64,000 nucleotides of DNA, taken from positions 806,001-870,000 of the forward strand of contig JACKLR010000002.1 of NCBI GenBank assembly GCA_024235795.1, given 5' to 3'. Both the position numbers and the translations under genes were made by a program. The notes below the pieces were generated by a model. The model saw nothing but the letters and a program-made list of their open reading frames with translations, did no database searches and was not told the origin of the DNA. Positions 8,047-16,648 of the stretch are shown here, piece by piece (within the stretch, counting starts at the first letter, position 1; each line of letters begins with the position of its first letter). Origin of the DNA: Burkholderiales bacterium. Lineage in GTDB: Bacteria; Pseudomonadota; Gammaproteobacteria; Burkholderiales; Nitrosomonadaceae.

Positions 8047-9411
8047 ATGAGTTCTGAAACAGAAAAAGAAAACAATCCGCCGTCAGGCGAGCAGAATCTG
8101 GCACCTGATGGTTCAGTTGTGCTGACGGCTGACAAGCATTTTGGTGCTGCGGCTTTCCAGGCAAAATATGCAATGCGTGACACCTTTGCCGGTATTATTA
8201 CCGGTACCATGGCGATACCGCTGTCTATCGGTATCGCCATGATGTCCGATTATCCGATCAAGGTGGGTCTTGCTACCGTGGTTTTTGCCAGCTTTGTCGG
8301 CTGGACAATGTCCTGGTTCAGACCGGGCAACTATATCGGCAGCCCGGGTATTGCCGCGGGTCTGGCGCCGGCGCTGGCGTTGGGCGTTGCTTCATTTGGC
8401 ATGGAGAACATGGCGTTTTGTATTTTCCTGACAGCGTTGATGCAGGCGGTCTGTTGGCATTATAACTGGCAGAAATACCTCCTAGTTGCGGTGCCGGTTT
8501 ATCTGGTTGAAGGTCTGCTGGCCGGTATCGGGTTAAAGATTTTCCTGAAATTCTTTGAATTTACTTATGAACTACCGGCAGAGGCGGTCACCGAGGAATT
8601 CTGGAATACTGCGCGGATAACAATGTGTATTATTTCAGCCGTGGGCATGGGTGTCTTTATAGTGCTGTTTGCCAAATTCAAGGATATACAGCCGGCGATT
8701 CCTTATTTTGTGCTGATCATTGGCGGTACTTTAGTGGCGTTTTTCGTGCCTGTGCCGATGATCGTGGTGGAAGATATTGATCTGTATCTAAGATTGCCAA
8801 TTCCTGACGCAAGTGTGACGATCTGGATGCTGGTGCTCATGGTGTTGTTCTGTGCCATGCTGGCGACGATTGACGTCATCGAGCAGGTGATGAGTAATGC
8901 TGCAATTGAGAAAATCGATCCGTTAAAGCGTAAATGTAACAGTAACAACAGCCTGTTGGCGATCTGGATTGCTAACATGGGTTCAAGTTTCTTCGGCGGC
9001 ATGACCAATCTGGACGGCTTGGCGAAAAGTACCACCAATAGACTTGCCGGCGCCTACACTAAGTTCTCGCTGGTATTCATTGGTTCGGTCGTTGGTTTCT
9101 TCTTGTTCAATTCGGAATATCTTGAATATCTGCCCAAATTTGCGCTGGCAGCGATTATGATGTTCTCTGGTTACAAGATGATTGCCGGTCTGGTGCATGT
9201 CACCCATTATGGCCCTTACGCAATGATGCTGGCGATCTTGACCGGTCTGCTGGTATTCGAGTTGGGCATTTTCGAAGGCTTGGTTATTGCGCTGGTTGTA
9301 CATGCGATCATTCATTATATGGTTTATACTAAACATGACCAGATGCCTGGGAGAGATGTTATCAAACGCTACTTTGAAAATCTGAAGCGTGATAGCGGAA
9401 ACTTGCAGTAA
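8047..9411 (+). CDS. SulP-family anion transporter lacking a STAS domain
   Basis: A 454-residue inner-membrane permease with about 11-14 hydrophobic segments from residue 50 to 435. The first membrane segment region (FAGIITGTMAIPLSIGIAMM) and the later NMGSSFFGGMTNLDGLAKSTTN loop are typical of SulP/SLC26 carriers. The protein stops about 25 residues after the last membrane segment, so the cytosolic STAS domain of standard SulP proteins is missing. Some STAS-less or short SulP carriers in autotrophs transport bicarbonate; that substrate is inferred here from the adjacent DAB-type cluster. ATG 8047 follows GGGGAG; the upstream TTG 8029 overlaps that site and is rejected. A terminator and a UspA gene follow. 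Confidence 0.82.
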   Translation: MSSETEKENNPPSGEQNLAPDGSVVLTADKHFGAAAFQAKYAMRDTFAGIITGTMAIPLSIGIAMMSDYPIKVGLATVVFASFVGWTMSWFRPGNYIGSPGIAAGLAPALALGVASFGMENMAFCIFLTALMQAVCWHYNWQKYLLVAVPVYLVEGLLAGIGLKIFLKFFEFTYELPAEAVTEEFWNTARITMCIISAVGMGVFIVLFAKFKDIQPAIPYFVLIIGGTLVAFFVPVPMIVVEDIDLYLRLPIPDASVTIWMLVLMVLFCAMLATIDVIEQVMSNAAIEKIDPLKRKCNSNNSLLAIWIANMGSSFFGGMTNLDGLAKSTTNRLAGAYTKFSLVFIGSVVGFFLFNSEYLEYLPKFALAAIMMFSGYKMIAGLVHVTHYGPYAMMLAILTGLLVFELGIFEGLVIALVVHAIIHYMVYTKHDQMPGRDVIKRYFENLKRDSGNLQ

Positions 9412-9449
9412 GCTAGTCTTAATTGTTTGGTAGTTAACGTAGAATAGTG

Positions 9450-9498
9450 AAGGACAGGGCGGATCTTATCTGAAAAGATTAATCTGGCCTGTCCTTTT
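9450..9498 (+). terminator. Rho-independent terminator after the SulP gene
   Basis: A 9-bp perfect stem (AAGGACAGG at 9450-9458 with CCTGTCCTT at 9488-9496) encloses a 29-base loop and runs into TTTTCT. It lies 38 bp after the SulP stop and before the UspA gene. Confidence 0.65.
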
Positions 9499-9530
9499 CT
9501 AACCGAGGACACAATCATAAGGGTTTCAAA

Positions 9531-9935
9531 ATGTATAAAAAAATTATGGTAGCCGTTGATGGCAGTGAAACAGCACAAAAAGCACTGGAAGAAGCGGAAA
9601 ATATTGCCAATTCATATAATGCGGGATTATGTATTGTGCATTGCATAACCGGTGAAGAAGCCGCAGATAGAGCAGCTGGCAATGCGGTGCTGGAAAAAGC
9701 TAAAGATTCAGTTGATGCTTTGAGTATCGAATCCCGTTTACTGGAGGCAAACATTGCTTATGGTACAAATGGGATATCTGAAGCTATTGGCGATGCAGTC
9801 AAAGATTGGGGCGCTGATTTGCTAGTCGTGGGCACAGCGAATCGTCGCGGTCTGGAACGATTTGTTGTTGGTTCGGTTGCAGAACAATTGGTGAGTCTTG
9901 TAGAAGCTTCTATTCTCCTGGTGCGTCCACAATAA
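9531..9935 (+). CDS. Universal stress protein (UspA family)
   Basis: A 134-residue UspA-fold protein starting MYKKIMVAVDGSETA and ending with the typical SILLVRPQ strand. The nucleotide-binding motif of ATP-binding Usps (G-x2-G-x9-G-S) is present only in part: the region reads GTANRRGLERFVVGS, with Asn where the second Gly is expected, so ATP binding is doubtful. It follows the SulP gene in the same direction. Usp proteins often sit beside transporters and may modulate them; that role is inferred from position only. Confidence 0.88.
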   Translation: MYKKIMVAVDGSETAQKALEEAENIANSYNAGLCIVHCITGEEAADRAAGNAVLEKAKDSVDALSIESRLLEANIAYGTNGISEAIGDAVKDWGADLLVVGTANRRGLERFVVGSVAEQLVSLVEASILLVRPQ

Positions 9936-10304
9936 TAACGGACTGAATATTCGCTTGTTTACATATAGTAATTAGCTTATAAAAGAAATAAGAAAAGATT
10001 TTTATGTATTAGTCTGTTTTGGCCTGATTCTCTGCTCATGGTATGCGTGTGCGTAACGGATGGTTATTCTTTGCGGAATGTAAGCGGGTACTAAAAAATA
10101 GATGAGGCGGTAAATAACCGCCACGCTATAACCTTCGAATCATTTTTCATTGAGTCTTCAGGTATGCCGATAATTGGCCGCGGAGTATGTAATTCAAAGT
10201 CGTATTGAACGTGCAGAGTCGATTTTCGGGCGCGTGCTGATATCTCTAATTTCTTTTACTGAGTAATTGCTTGTGGCATTTTAGCAAAAAGGTAAATTTA
10301 TATA
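9936..10304. other. Leader region of the DAB-type operon, no gene seen
   Basis: 369 bp without a supported gene. It contains a 6-bp GC-rich hairpin at 10106-10122 (GGCGGT/ACCGCC, 5-base loop) and must hold the promoter of the following six-gene operon. No clear activator site could be assigned. A LysR-type site is possible for a carbon-uptake operon but was not seen. Confidence 0.4.
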
Positions 10305-11777
10305 ATGGGGATACTCAGTACATTATTATTGACGCCGCTGTTAGGCATTCTGGTTTTGGCAATAATGCCCAGCGAAAATGTCAGTCAAATTCGCTTCACA
10401 GCAAATTTGTTCGCAGTGGTTATATTCTTATTAAGTTGCTGGCTGGTTGTTGATTACAATCAACTCTACGGCGGCATCCAGTACTACGAACAATTTATCT
10501 ATAACCCGAACTTTAACTCGGCATTTGCCTTGGGTGTGGATGGATTGTCTTTACCAATGGTAGTACTGGCGTCTTTACTCACCTTGATTGCATTACTGGC
10601 TTCTTTTAGCGTCGTCCACAGCATAAAAAGTTACTATGTCAGTATTTTGCTGCTTGAATTCGGTATGCTAGGCGTATTTCTTTCCCAGGACTGGTCGTTG
10701 TTTTACATCTTCTGGGAATTAACGCTCATTCCACTTTTCTTGCTGATTGCCCGTTGGGGTGGCGTGAATCGGAATGTCGCCAGTATCAATTTCGTTTTGT
10801 ATACCATGGGCGGCTCGATTTTCATGTTGGTGAGTCTTTTTGCGATCAGTCAATACATGCCGCCGCATAGCGGTACATTGATGTCCGCAATGAGCGAAGC
10901 AGCAGCAAGAATGCCGCTTAACGAACAGATCTGGGTATTCCTAGGATTTCTGATCGGATTTGGTGTAAAAATGCCAATTTTTCCGTTGCATGGTTGGCTG
11001 CCTTTGGCGCACGTTGAAGCGCCAAGCCCGATCAGTATTCTGCTGTCAGGTGTTCTGTTGAAGATGGGTGCTTACGGCTTGATAAGAGTGGTCGTCATGT
11101 TGCCCGAGGCGGCGCAAGCCCTGCAATCGGTACTGGTCTTCATTGCGTTGTTCGGTATGATTTATGGCGGTCTGCTCGCATGGCGACAGGCGGATATGAA
11201 AGCAATGGTCGCGTATTCCTCGGTGAGTCATATGGGCGTTGTATTGCTGGGAATCGCAACACTGAATATCACTGGAATTACCGGCGCCGTTTTTCAGATG
11301 ACTGCGCATGGTCTGGTGGCCGGGGCGATGTTCCTGTTGGTGGGCTTGTTGTATGAGCGTACGCATACCCGGAATATCCTGGACTATAGCTCCCTGGTTC
11401 AGGTTATGCCGCGTTTTGCACTATTCATGACGATTACGTTATTTGCAGCGATGGGATTGCCGGGTACCGTGGGTTTTGTTGCCGAACTCCATGTCGTAAT
11501 CGGTGGATTTCAACAATGGGGTTACCTGATGGTGTTTCTCGGATTAAGTATATTGATCAGTTCGGCGTATGCAATGAGAACTGCGGGCATGCTATTTACC
11601 GGCCCGGTCAAACCACAAATGCGGGAAATTGAAGATTTGAGAATTCCTGAACTTCTGGCAGCCAGCCTTCTGGTTGCAGGTATTCTGTTTTTTGGATTGT
11701 GGCCGTCATCCCTGATTGATTTGTCAGCAGTCACTATCGATGATTTGAGTGCAATAATCAGTCAACGTATTCAATAG
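10305..11777 (+). CDS. NuoM-like proton-conducting membrane subunit (copy 1 of DAB-type cluster)
   Basis: A 490-residue polytopic protein of the complex I/Mrp antiporter subunit family, with about 14 membrane segments. Conserved ion-path residues are present: Glu in FYIFWELTLIPLF, Lys222 in GFGVKMPIFPLHGWLP, the HVEAP loop and a second Lys in LLKMGAYG. It is the most canonical of the three NuoM-like proteins here. No other complex I genes (no NuoA-K, no FeS subunits) accompany it; it is followed after 8 bp by dabA. It therefore probably serves as an ion-translocating module for inorganic-carbon uptake and not for NADH oxidation. Confidence 0.88.
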   Translation: MGILSTLLLTPLLGILVLAIMPSENVSQIRFTANLFAVVIFLLSCWLVVDYNQLYGGIQYYEQFIYNPNFNSAFALGVDGLSLPMVVLASLLTLIALLASFSVVHSIKSYYVSILLLEFGMLGVFLSQDWSLFYIFWELTLIPLFLLIARWGGVNRNVASINFVLYTMGGSIFMLVSLFAISQYMPPHSGTLMSAMSEAAARMPLNEQIWVFLGFLIGFGVKMPIFPLHGWLPLAHVEAPSPISILLSGVLLKMGAYGLIRVVVMLPEAAQALQSVLVFIALFGMIYGGLLAWRQADMKAMVAYSSVSHMGVVLLGIATLNITGITGAVFQMTAHGLVAGAMFLLVGLLYERTHTRNILDYSSLVQVMPRFALFMTITLFAAMGLPGTVGFVAELHVVIGGFQQWGYLMVFLGLSILISSAYAMRTAGMLFTGPVKPQMREIEDLRIPELLAASLLVAGILFFGLWPSSLIDLSAVTIDDLSAIISQRIQ

Positions 11778-11785
11778 GATTTATT

Positions 11786-14700
11786 ATGCAAGAACATCAC
11801 TCTGAATTTACCGATATAAAGTCGCAAATTCTGCATTATCTGGACCATCTGGGGCATATTCTTCCGGGCCAGGCAACAATTCGTGAATTCGTTCACCATA
11901 ACACTATTCATGGTTTTCAACACTTGCCTTTTGAGGAAGCTGTCAAAGAAGTGGAAGCTTTGACAGGTGTTCACGGTTATTTATCTGACGACAGAAATAG
12001 GGATCTGTACCGGAGAGGTTATATTAATGACGATGATTTGGCAGCGGCACTTGCACATGAGACTGACCTCGAAGCCACTAAAGTTGTCTGTAGGACGCCA
12101 CAACTCACCATAAAACGTAATCATATTTATCGTGCTGCACTATTGGCGGATTTGCAGGGTGTTTCTGCAAGTAATTTAAATTGGATGATTGAAGAGCTCG
12201 ACGTATTGTGTAAAGTACAATCGGATGTACCTGATTCGGTCAGATCGGAACTGCTCGAATTTGCCAAAAGTGAAGAAGATGCCATTTATCCGATTTGGAA
12301 ACACATTATTGATCAGATGGAGTTGGATGAATCATTGCCGCACCCTGAAAATATGATTGACCTGTCAGAAGACCAGGCCAGAATCTGGCTCGAAAAGATT
12401 CGAGCGGCGCAGTCAGGCGGTTCGGGCTTGATGGTGCATCAGAAAATGCGTATTGAAGCCGAGGAAAAGCTGAACGAAATGCTGGATCAGGTCGGCGTGC
12501 GCATTACCATGCGTGAGTTTGTCAAGGCGCTGACGGGTATAGATATTCTTTTTTCTGTCCGGATACAGTTGATTCGTATCCTCGGCTCTGCATTGGATGA
12601 AGGTATTTCGGCGTGGAGATTACCGGATTGTGCTGAATTGGGTTTGTATACTGCCTGGAGGAAGGCTTCCAATTATGATGCGAATCCTTTTCTGCATGAC
12701 CTGCCTGATTGGCAGCGCGTTATTTCAGAAGCGCCGGAAGATCCCATTGACTGTATTGTGATGCAACTGAATTATATGGAAATACCCGAGGATAAGTGGG
12801 AAGGGTATTTGAAGCTGGTTGCATTGGAGTTGCCGGGTTGGTCGGGAATGATCAATTGGCGACAAAGTAACCCGAACTATATTTCGGATGCCGGGCCAAC
12901 TCAGGTGCACCTGGCGGATTATCTGGCTATCCGCCTGGTTCTGGACAGACTCTGGTTGTCACAGGCCTGCGAAGAAAGTTGGCGGATTGATGCCAAACTG
13001 GATACGTTCAAATATTACTTTAACAAGAACCTGTCTGAATTCATGGTGCGTGAGACATTGTTTCAGGGTAATTTGCCTGAGTATTTGACGCAACTCGTTA
13101 ATGATCTCCTGTTACGTTCAGGTTCAGAACGCTACGATAGATCCGAATGGCAGGAACTTGCCGATCTGATCTGGACATGGCAATTCAGCCCGATGGCTGA
13201 AAACAGAATTGTTCATAACACATTCAATAGTGGCTGGCGGTTGTTTCGTTTGTGTCAGCACCTTGGGATTAATATCGCAAAACTTAGAGACTTTCAGAAA
13301 AAAGATTTTCTGGAAATATTGAACGTGCTCAATGACTTTACCCCGGATAAACGTGGCCGTGTATGGTTATATGCCTATGAATATCACTATAGAGAAAATT
13401 TTTATCACGCGATAAGGGCGAATTACAAGCGTGGTCGCTGGGCAATACGCGAAAGCAGGCCTCAAGCCCAGGTGATGACTTGTATGGATGATCGCGAAGA
13501 AAGCCTGCGCCGTAATCTAGAGGAAATCAATCCGAATATCGAAACTGTGGGTGCAGCCGGCTTTTTTGGCATTCCGATGAATTACATGGGCATTGACGAT
13601 ATTAAAAGAAAAAAACAATGTCCGTTGCCTGTAACGCCAACAAATGAAGTGAAGGAAGTCCCGCGCGAGGGAACGGAACGCATTGTCCATGAGCATAATT
13701 TCGGGATGCGTGTATACAAAAGACTGGCGTATGTTTTGAATCAGATGCTGCGCCGAAGCCTGATACTTTCACATGCCGTGATCGATGCGCTGGCGCCGAT
13801 TCTCTTTTTCGGCTTGCTCGGTAAAATTTTTATGCCGAAAACAGTTTTGGCAATTAATACGTCCATGCGGCAAAATCTAGAGAAAAAGGTACCTACGCGC
13901 TTGGAATTTTCTGCGCCGCCTTCCGATATTCCAGCAACGCCGGCAAACCCAAGAGTCGGGTTTACGGATAATGAGCAGGCAGACAAAATCGCTGTGTTTT
14001 TACGTACAACCGGACTGTCGTATAGTTTTGCGCCGATTGTATGCTTGTTTGGACATGGTTCTACAAACCAGAACAATCCGCACGGATTTGCATATAACTG
14101 CGGTGCATGCAGTGGCAAGCGCGGAGGACCCAATGCACGTCTGTTTGCTGCGATGATTAACCGGCCGGTAATCCGGAAATTGTTGGCAGAACGCGATATC
14201 CATGTTCCGGATGACACCTGGTTTGTCGGTGCTGAACATGATACCTGCAGTGACGAATATTTCTGGTTTGATTTAGAAGATATTCCGGAACATGCGTTGC
14301 CAGCTTTCGAGGCGTTAAGAAAGGATCTGGAAAAGGCCAGCAAGGCTTCGGCGCATGAGCGCTGCCGCCGGTTTGTTTCGGCGAATGATCCTGAAACACC
14401 TGAAGAAGGTAAAGAACATGTGTATCTGCGATCCAATGATTTCTCCCAGGCATTCCCGGAATTTAACCATGCTACGATTGCTGGCGCCGTGATCGGCAGG
14501 CGGTCAGTATCACAGGGAACATTCCTGGATCGACGTGTTTTCCTGATTTCATATGATGCAACCCAGGATCTGGATGGCAAGCTGCTGGAAAATCTTTTAC
14601 TGGCGGTTGGACCTGTCGGTTCCGGTATTAATCTGGAATATTATTTTTCAACTGTAAATAACGATTATTTCGGCTCTGGAACAAAGGTCACTCATAATAT

Positions 14701-15070
14701 TACCGGAATGTTCGGTGTGATGGAGGGTGCAAATAGCGATCTGCGTACCGGTCTGACCAAACAGATGGTTGAAATTCATGAACCCGTGCGTTTGCAGGTG
14801 TTGATTGAAGCAAAAAATGAGATTATCGGGCAGATATACGAAAGACAAGCCATTATACGCGAACTCGTTGGCGGTGGCTGGATTTTGCTGGGTACGATCG
14901 ATCCTGATACCGGTGAGATGTATGTGTTTGAGCGCGGCGTGGGCTTTGTACCTTGGAATCCCGAAAAAAGACCGGTTCCGGTCTTTGAGTCGTCTCTGGA
15001 GTATTACAATGGAAAACATGACCCATTGCCACAAGTTCTAATTAGACAACCTGATGAGGCGGGGGTATAA
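11786..15070 (+). CDS. dabA: DabA-type DUF2309 inorganic-carbon accumulation subunit
   Basis: A 1094-residue soluble or peripheral protein of the DUF2309/UPF0753 family. The beta-carbonic-anhydrase-like zinc site is intact: Cys566, Asp568 and Arg570 in TCMDDRE, then His757 and Cys772 in the LFGHGSTNQNNP...NCGACSG segment. The spacings (2 between Cys and Asp, 15 between His and second Cys) equal those of the characterised Halothiobacillus DabA zinc site. In that system DabA converts CO2 to bicarbonate vectorially, driven by the cation gradient through DabB. The protein is longer than the characterised DabA. It lies 8 bp after the NuoM-like gene and 2 bp before the NuoL/DabB-like gene, so one operon is expected. 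Confidence 0.93.
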   Translation: MQEHHSEFTDIKSQILHYLDHLGHILPGQATIREFVHHNTIHGFQHLPFEEAVKEVEALTGVHGYLSDDRNRDLYRRGYINDDDLAAALAHETDLEATKVVCRTPQLTIKRNHIYRAALLADLQGVSASNLNWMIEELDVLCKVQSDVPDSVRSELLEFAKSEEDAIYPIWKHIIDQMELDESLPHPENMIDLSEDQARIWLEKIRAAQSGGSGLMVHQKMRIEAEEKLNEMLDQVGVRITMREFVKALTGIDILFSVRIQLIRILGSALDEGISAWRLPDCAELGLYTAWRKASNYDANPFLHDLPDWQRVISEAPEDPIDCIVMQLNYMEIPEDKWEGYLKLVALELPGWSGMINWRQSNPNYISDAGPTQVHLADYLAIRLVLDRLWLSQACEESWRIDAKLDTFKYYFNKNLSEFMVRETLFQGNLPEYLTQLVNDLLLRSGSERYDRSEWQELADLIWTWQFSPMAENRIVHNTFNSGWRLFRLCQHLGINIAKLRDFQKKDFLEILNVLNDFTPDKRGRVWLYAYEYHYRENFYHAIRANYKRGRWAIRESRPQAQVMTCMDDREESLRRNLEEINPNIETVGAAGFFGIPMNYMGIDDIKRKKQCPLPVTPTNEVKEVPREGTERIVHEHNFGMRVYKRLAYVLNQMLRRSLILSHAVIDALAPILFFGLLGKIFMPKTVLAINTSMRQNLEKKVPTRLEFSAPPSDIPATPANPRVGFTDNEQADKIAVFLRTTGLSYSFAPIVCLFGHGSTNQNNPHGFAYNCGACSGKRGGPNARLFAAMINRPVIRKLLAERDIHVPDDTWFVGAEHDTCSDEYFWFDLEDIPEHALPAFEALRKDLEKASKASAHERCRRFVSANDPETPEEGKEHVYLRSNDFSQAFPEFNHATIAGAVIGRRSVSQGTFLDRRVFLISYDATQDLDGKLLENLLLAVGPVGSGINLEYYFSTVNNDYFGSGTKVTHNITGMFGVMEGANSDLRTGLTKQMVEIHEPVRLQVLIEAKNEIIGQIYERQAIIRELVGGGWILLGTIDPDTGEMYVFERGVGFVPWNPEKRPVPVFESSLEYYNGKHDPLPQVLIRQPDEAGV

Positions 15071-15072
15071 AG

Positions 15073-16641
15073 ATGGATTTTCTAGTCGTTTTCATACCGT
15101 TGATGCCCATTTTGAGTGCGGTAATTATCGGCCTGGGCTTTATTTCTGACAGCCGGGTAAACGATGATCGTGAGCATAAAACTGCACTTATCGCGCGTGG
15201 CGCAATTGTATTAACCTGCTTTCTGGCATTAACGCTACTGGTCTGTGATTTGCTGGGTAAAAATAGTGGTCATTACACAGTGGGGCAATGGTTAGCCAGC
15301 GCAAGACTGACGGTAGAGCTTAATTTCATAACCAGTGGCTTCAGTGTCATTCTGGCTGCGCTCTTTTCAATTGTGTTGGTGATTGTCACTCAATTTTCAA
15401 CATTTTATTTACATAAGGAACCCGGATTTATTCGGTATCTTTTTATATTTAGCCTGTTTTCCGCCGGCATGATGTTGATCGCCTTGTCCGGCAATGCGGT
15501 TTTGACTTTTATCGGTTGGGAAATGGCGGGTCTGTGTTCCTATTTCCTGATCTCGTTCGCGTATAACAGACCTGTTGCCACGATTAATGCAACGCGTGTG
15601 TTTGTCACCAATCGTGTTGGCGACGCCAGCTTTATATTGGGAATTGCGTTAGTTTTTATTTACCTTGGAACCACAAGCTGGGTAGAACTTAATTCGAACG
15701 TCGAACAGCTATCGCTGCCTATAGCAACTGTGATCGCGTTGTGCTTTGCTGTCGCTGCCTTCGCGAAATCTGCACAATTGCCATTTTCTCCCTGGCTGGC
15801 AAGAGCGATGGAAGGTCCAACGCCTTCAAGTGCTGTTTTCTACGGTTCGGTTATGATTCATTCGGGCGTATTCCTGGTGATTCTGTTGCAATCCGTATTT
15901 GAACAGGCACCGTTTGCTATGGCGGTATTGGTGGCGATTGGCCTGTTGACGGCAATTTACAGCTTTTTTGTCGGGTTGACTCAGACTGACGTTAAAAGTT
16001 CTATCTCTTTTGCGATAACCGGACAGATAGGATTGATGTTCGTCGAATGTGGCCTGGGCTTATGGGAGTTGGCGAGTGTACATCTGTGTGCACATGTTAT
16101 TGTTCGTGGATATCAGGTTTTATCTTCACCGTCACTGGTATTTAACGGAAACGGCAACCCAATGCTTCCGGTTTCTCCTAAAATCAGACGTTTGCGATGG
16201 CTTTATAATTCTTCGTTGCAACGTTTTTGGCTGGATCCTATTACTGAAAGAGCATTGGTCAGACCAATCAGGGGGTTGGGTAAGGATCTGGATTATTTTG
16301 ACAGCACTTTCATCGATCGTGTTATGGGAACACCTACTTCATCCGTGCGCGCGTTGTCTTCACTGGTGCAATTGGAAAGAAAAGAGAAGGAAACAAAATT
16401 GCCTTATGAAGCCAGTGATTTTGGTCGTGGGAACGGTGTTGCAGGAAAAATATTTGAATGGACTGCGCGGATAATGAACTGGTTTGAGGAACGCCTCGTA
16501 TTGAAAGGAATTGGTATGGATATGATAGATATTGGTCGCATGCTGGGGCATAGTGCCACAACATTTGAGAAACTGATACTCAAACCGCGCTATCTTGTTT
16601 TATTTGTGTTTATCATGTTGTTGATTGCAGCTTCAGTTTGA
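15073..16641 (+). CDS. dabB: NuoL/DabB-like membrane subunit
   Basis: A 522-residue polytopic protein of the NuoL/MrpA-like family. The hallmark Glu in FIGWEMAGLCSYFLI and the segment FAKSAQLPFSPWLARAMEGPTPSSA, with its conserved Lys, are present. The C-terminal third (after about residue 350) is hydrophilic, with charged helices, and ends in one membrane segment; it lacks the long lateral helix of true NuoL. It starts 2 bp after dabA, which matches the DabA-DabB pairing of known DAB systems. Predicted role: cation-conducting partner that energises DabA. The symbol is by family and context. Confidence 0.87.
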   Translation: MDFLVVFIPLMPILSAVIIGLGFISDSRVNDDREHKTALIARGAIVLTCFLALTLLVCDLLGKNSGHYTVGQWLASARLTVELNFITSGFSVILAALFSIVLVIVTQFSTFYLHKEPGFIRYLFIFSLFSAGMMLIALSGNAVLTFIGWEMAGLCSYFLISFAYNRPVATINATRVFVTNRVGDASFILGIALVFIYLGTTSWVELNSNVEQLSLPIATVIALCFAVAAFAKSAQLPFSPWLARAMEGPTPSSAVFYGSVMIHSGVFLVILLQSVFEQAPFAMAVLVAIGLLTAIYSFFVGLTQTDVKSSISFAITGQIGLMFVECGLGLWELASVHLCAHVIVRGYQVLSSPSLVFNGNGNPMLPVSPKIRRLRWLYNSSLQRFWLDPITERALVRPIRGLGKDLDYFDSTFIDRVMGTPTSSVRALSSLVQLERKEKETKLPYEASDFGRGNGVAGKIFEWTARIMNWFEERLVLKGIGMDMIDIGRMLGHSATTFEKLILKPRYLVLFVFIMLLIAASV

Positions 16642-16648
16642 GGGACAG

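Noticed and set aside
13741..14580. 279-codon minus-strand frame inside dabA
   Set aside because: It is antisense to the conserved zinc-site region of DabA and its translation is Ser/Arg-rich without domain features.
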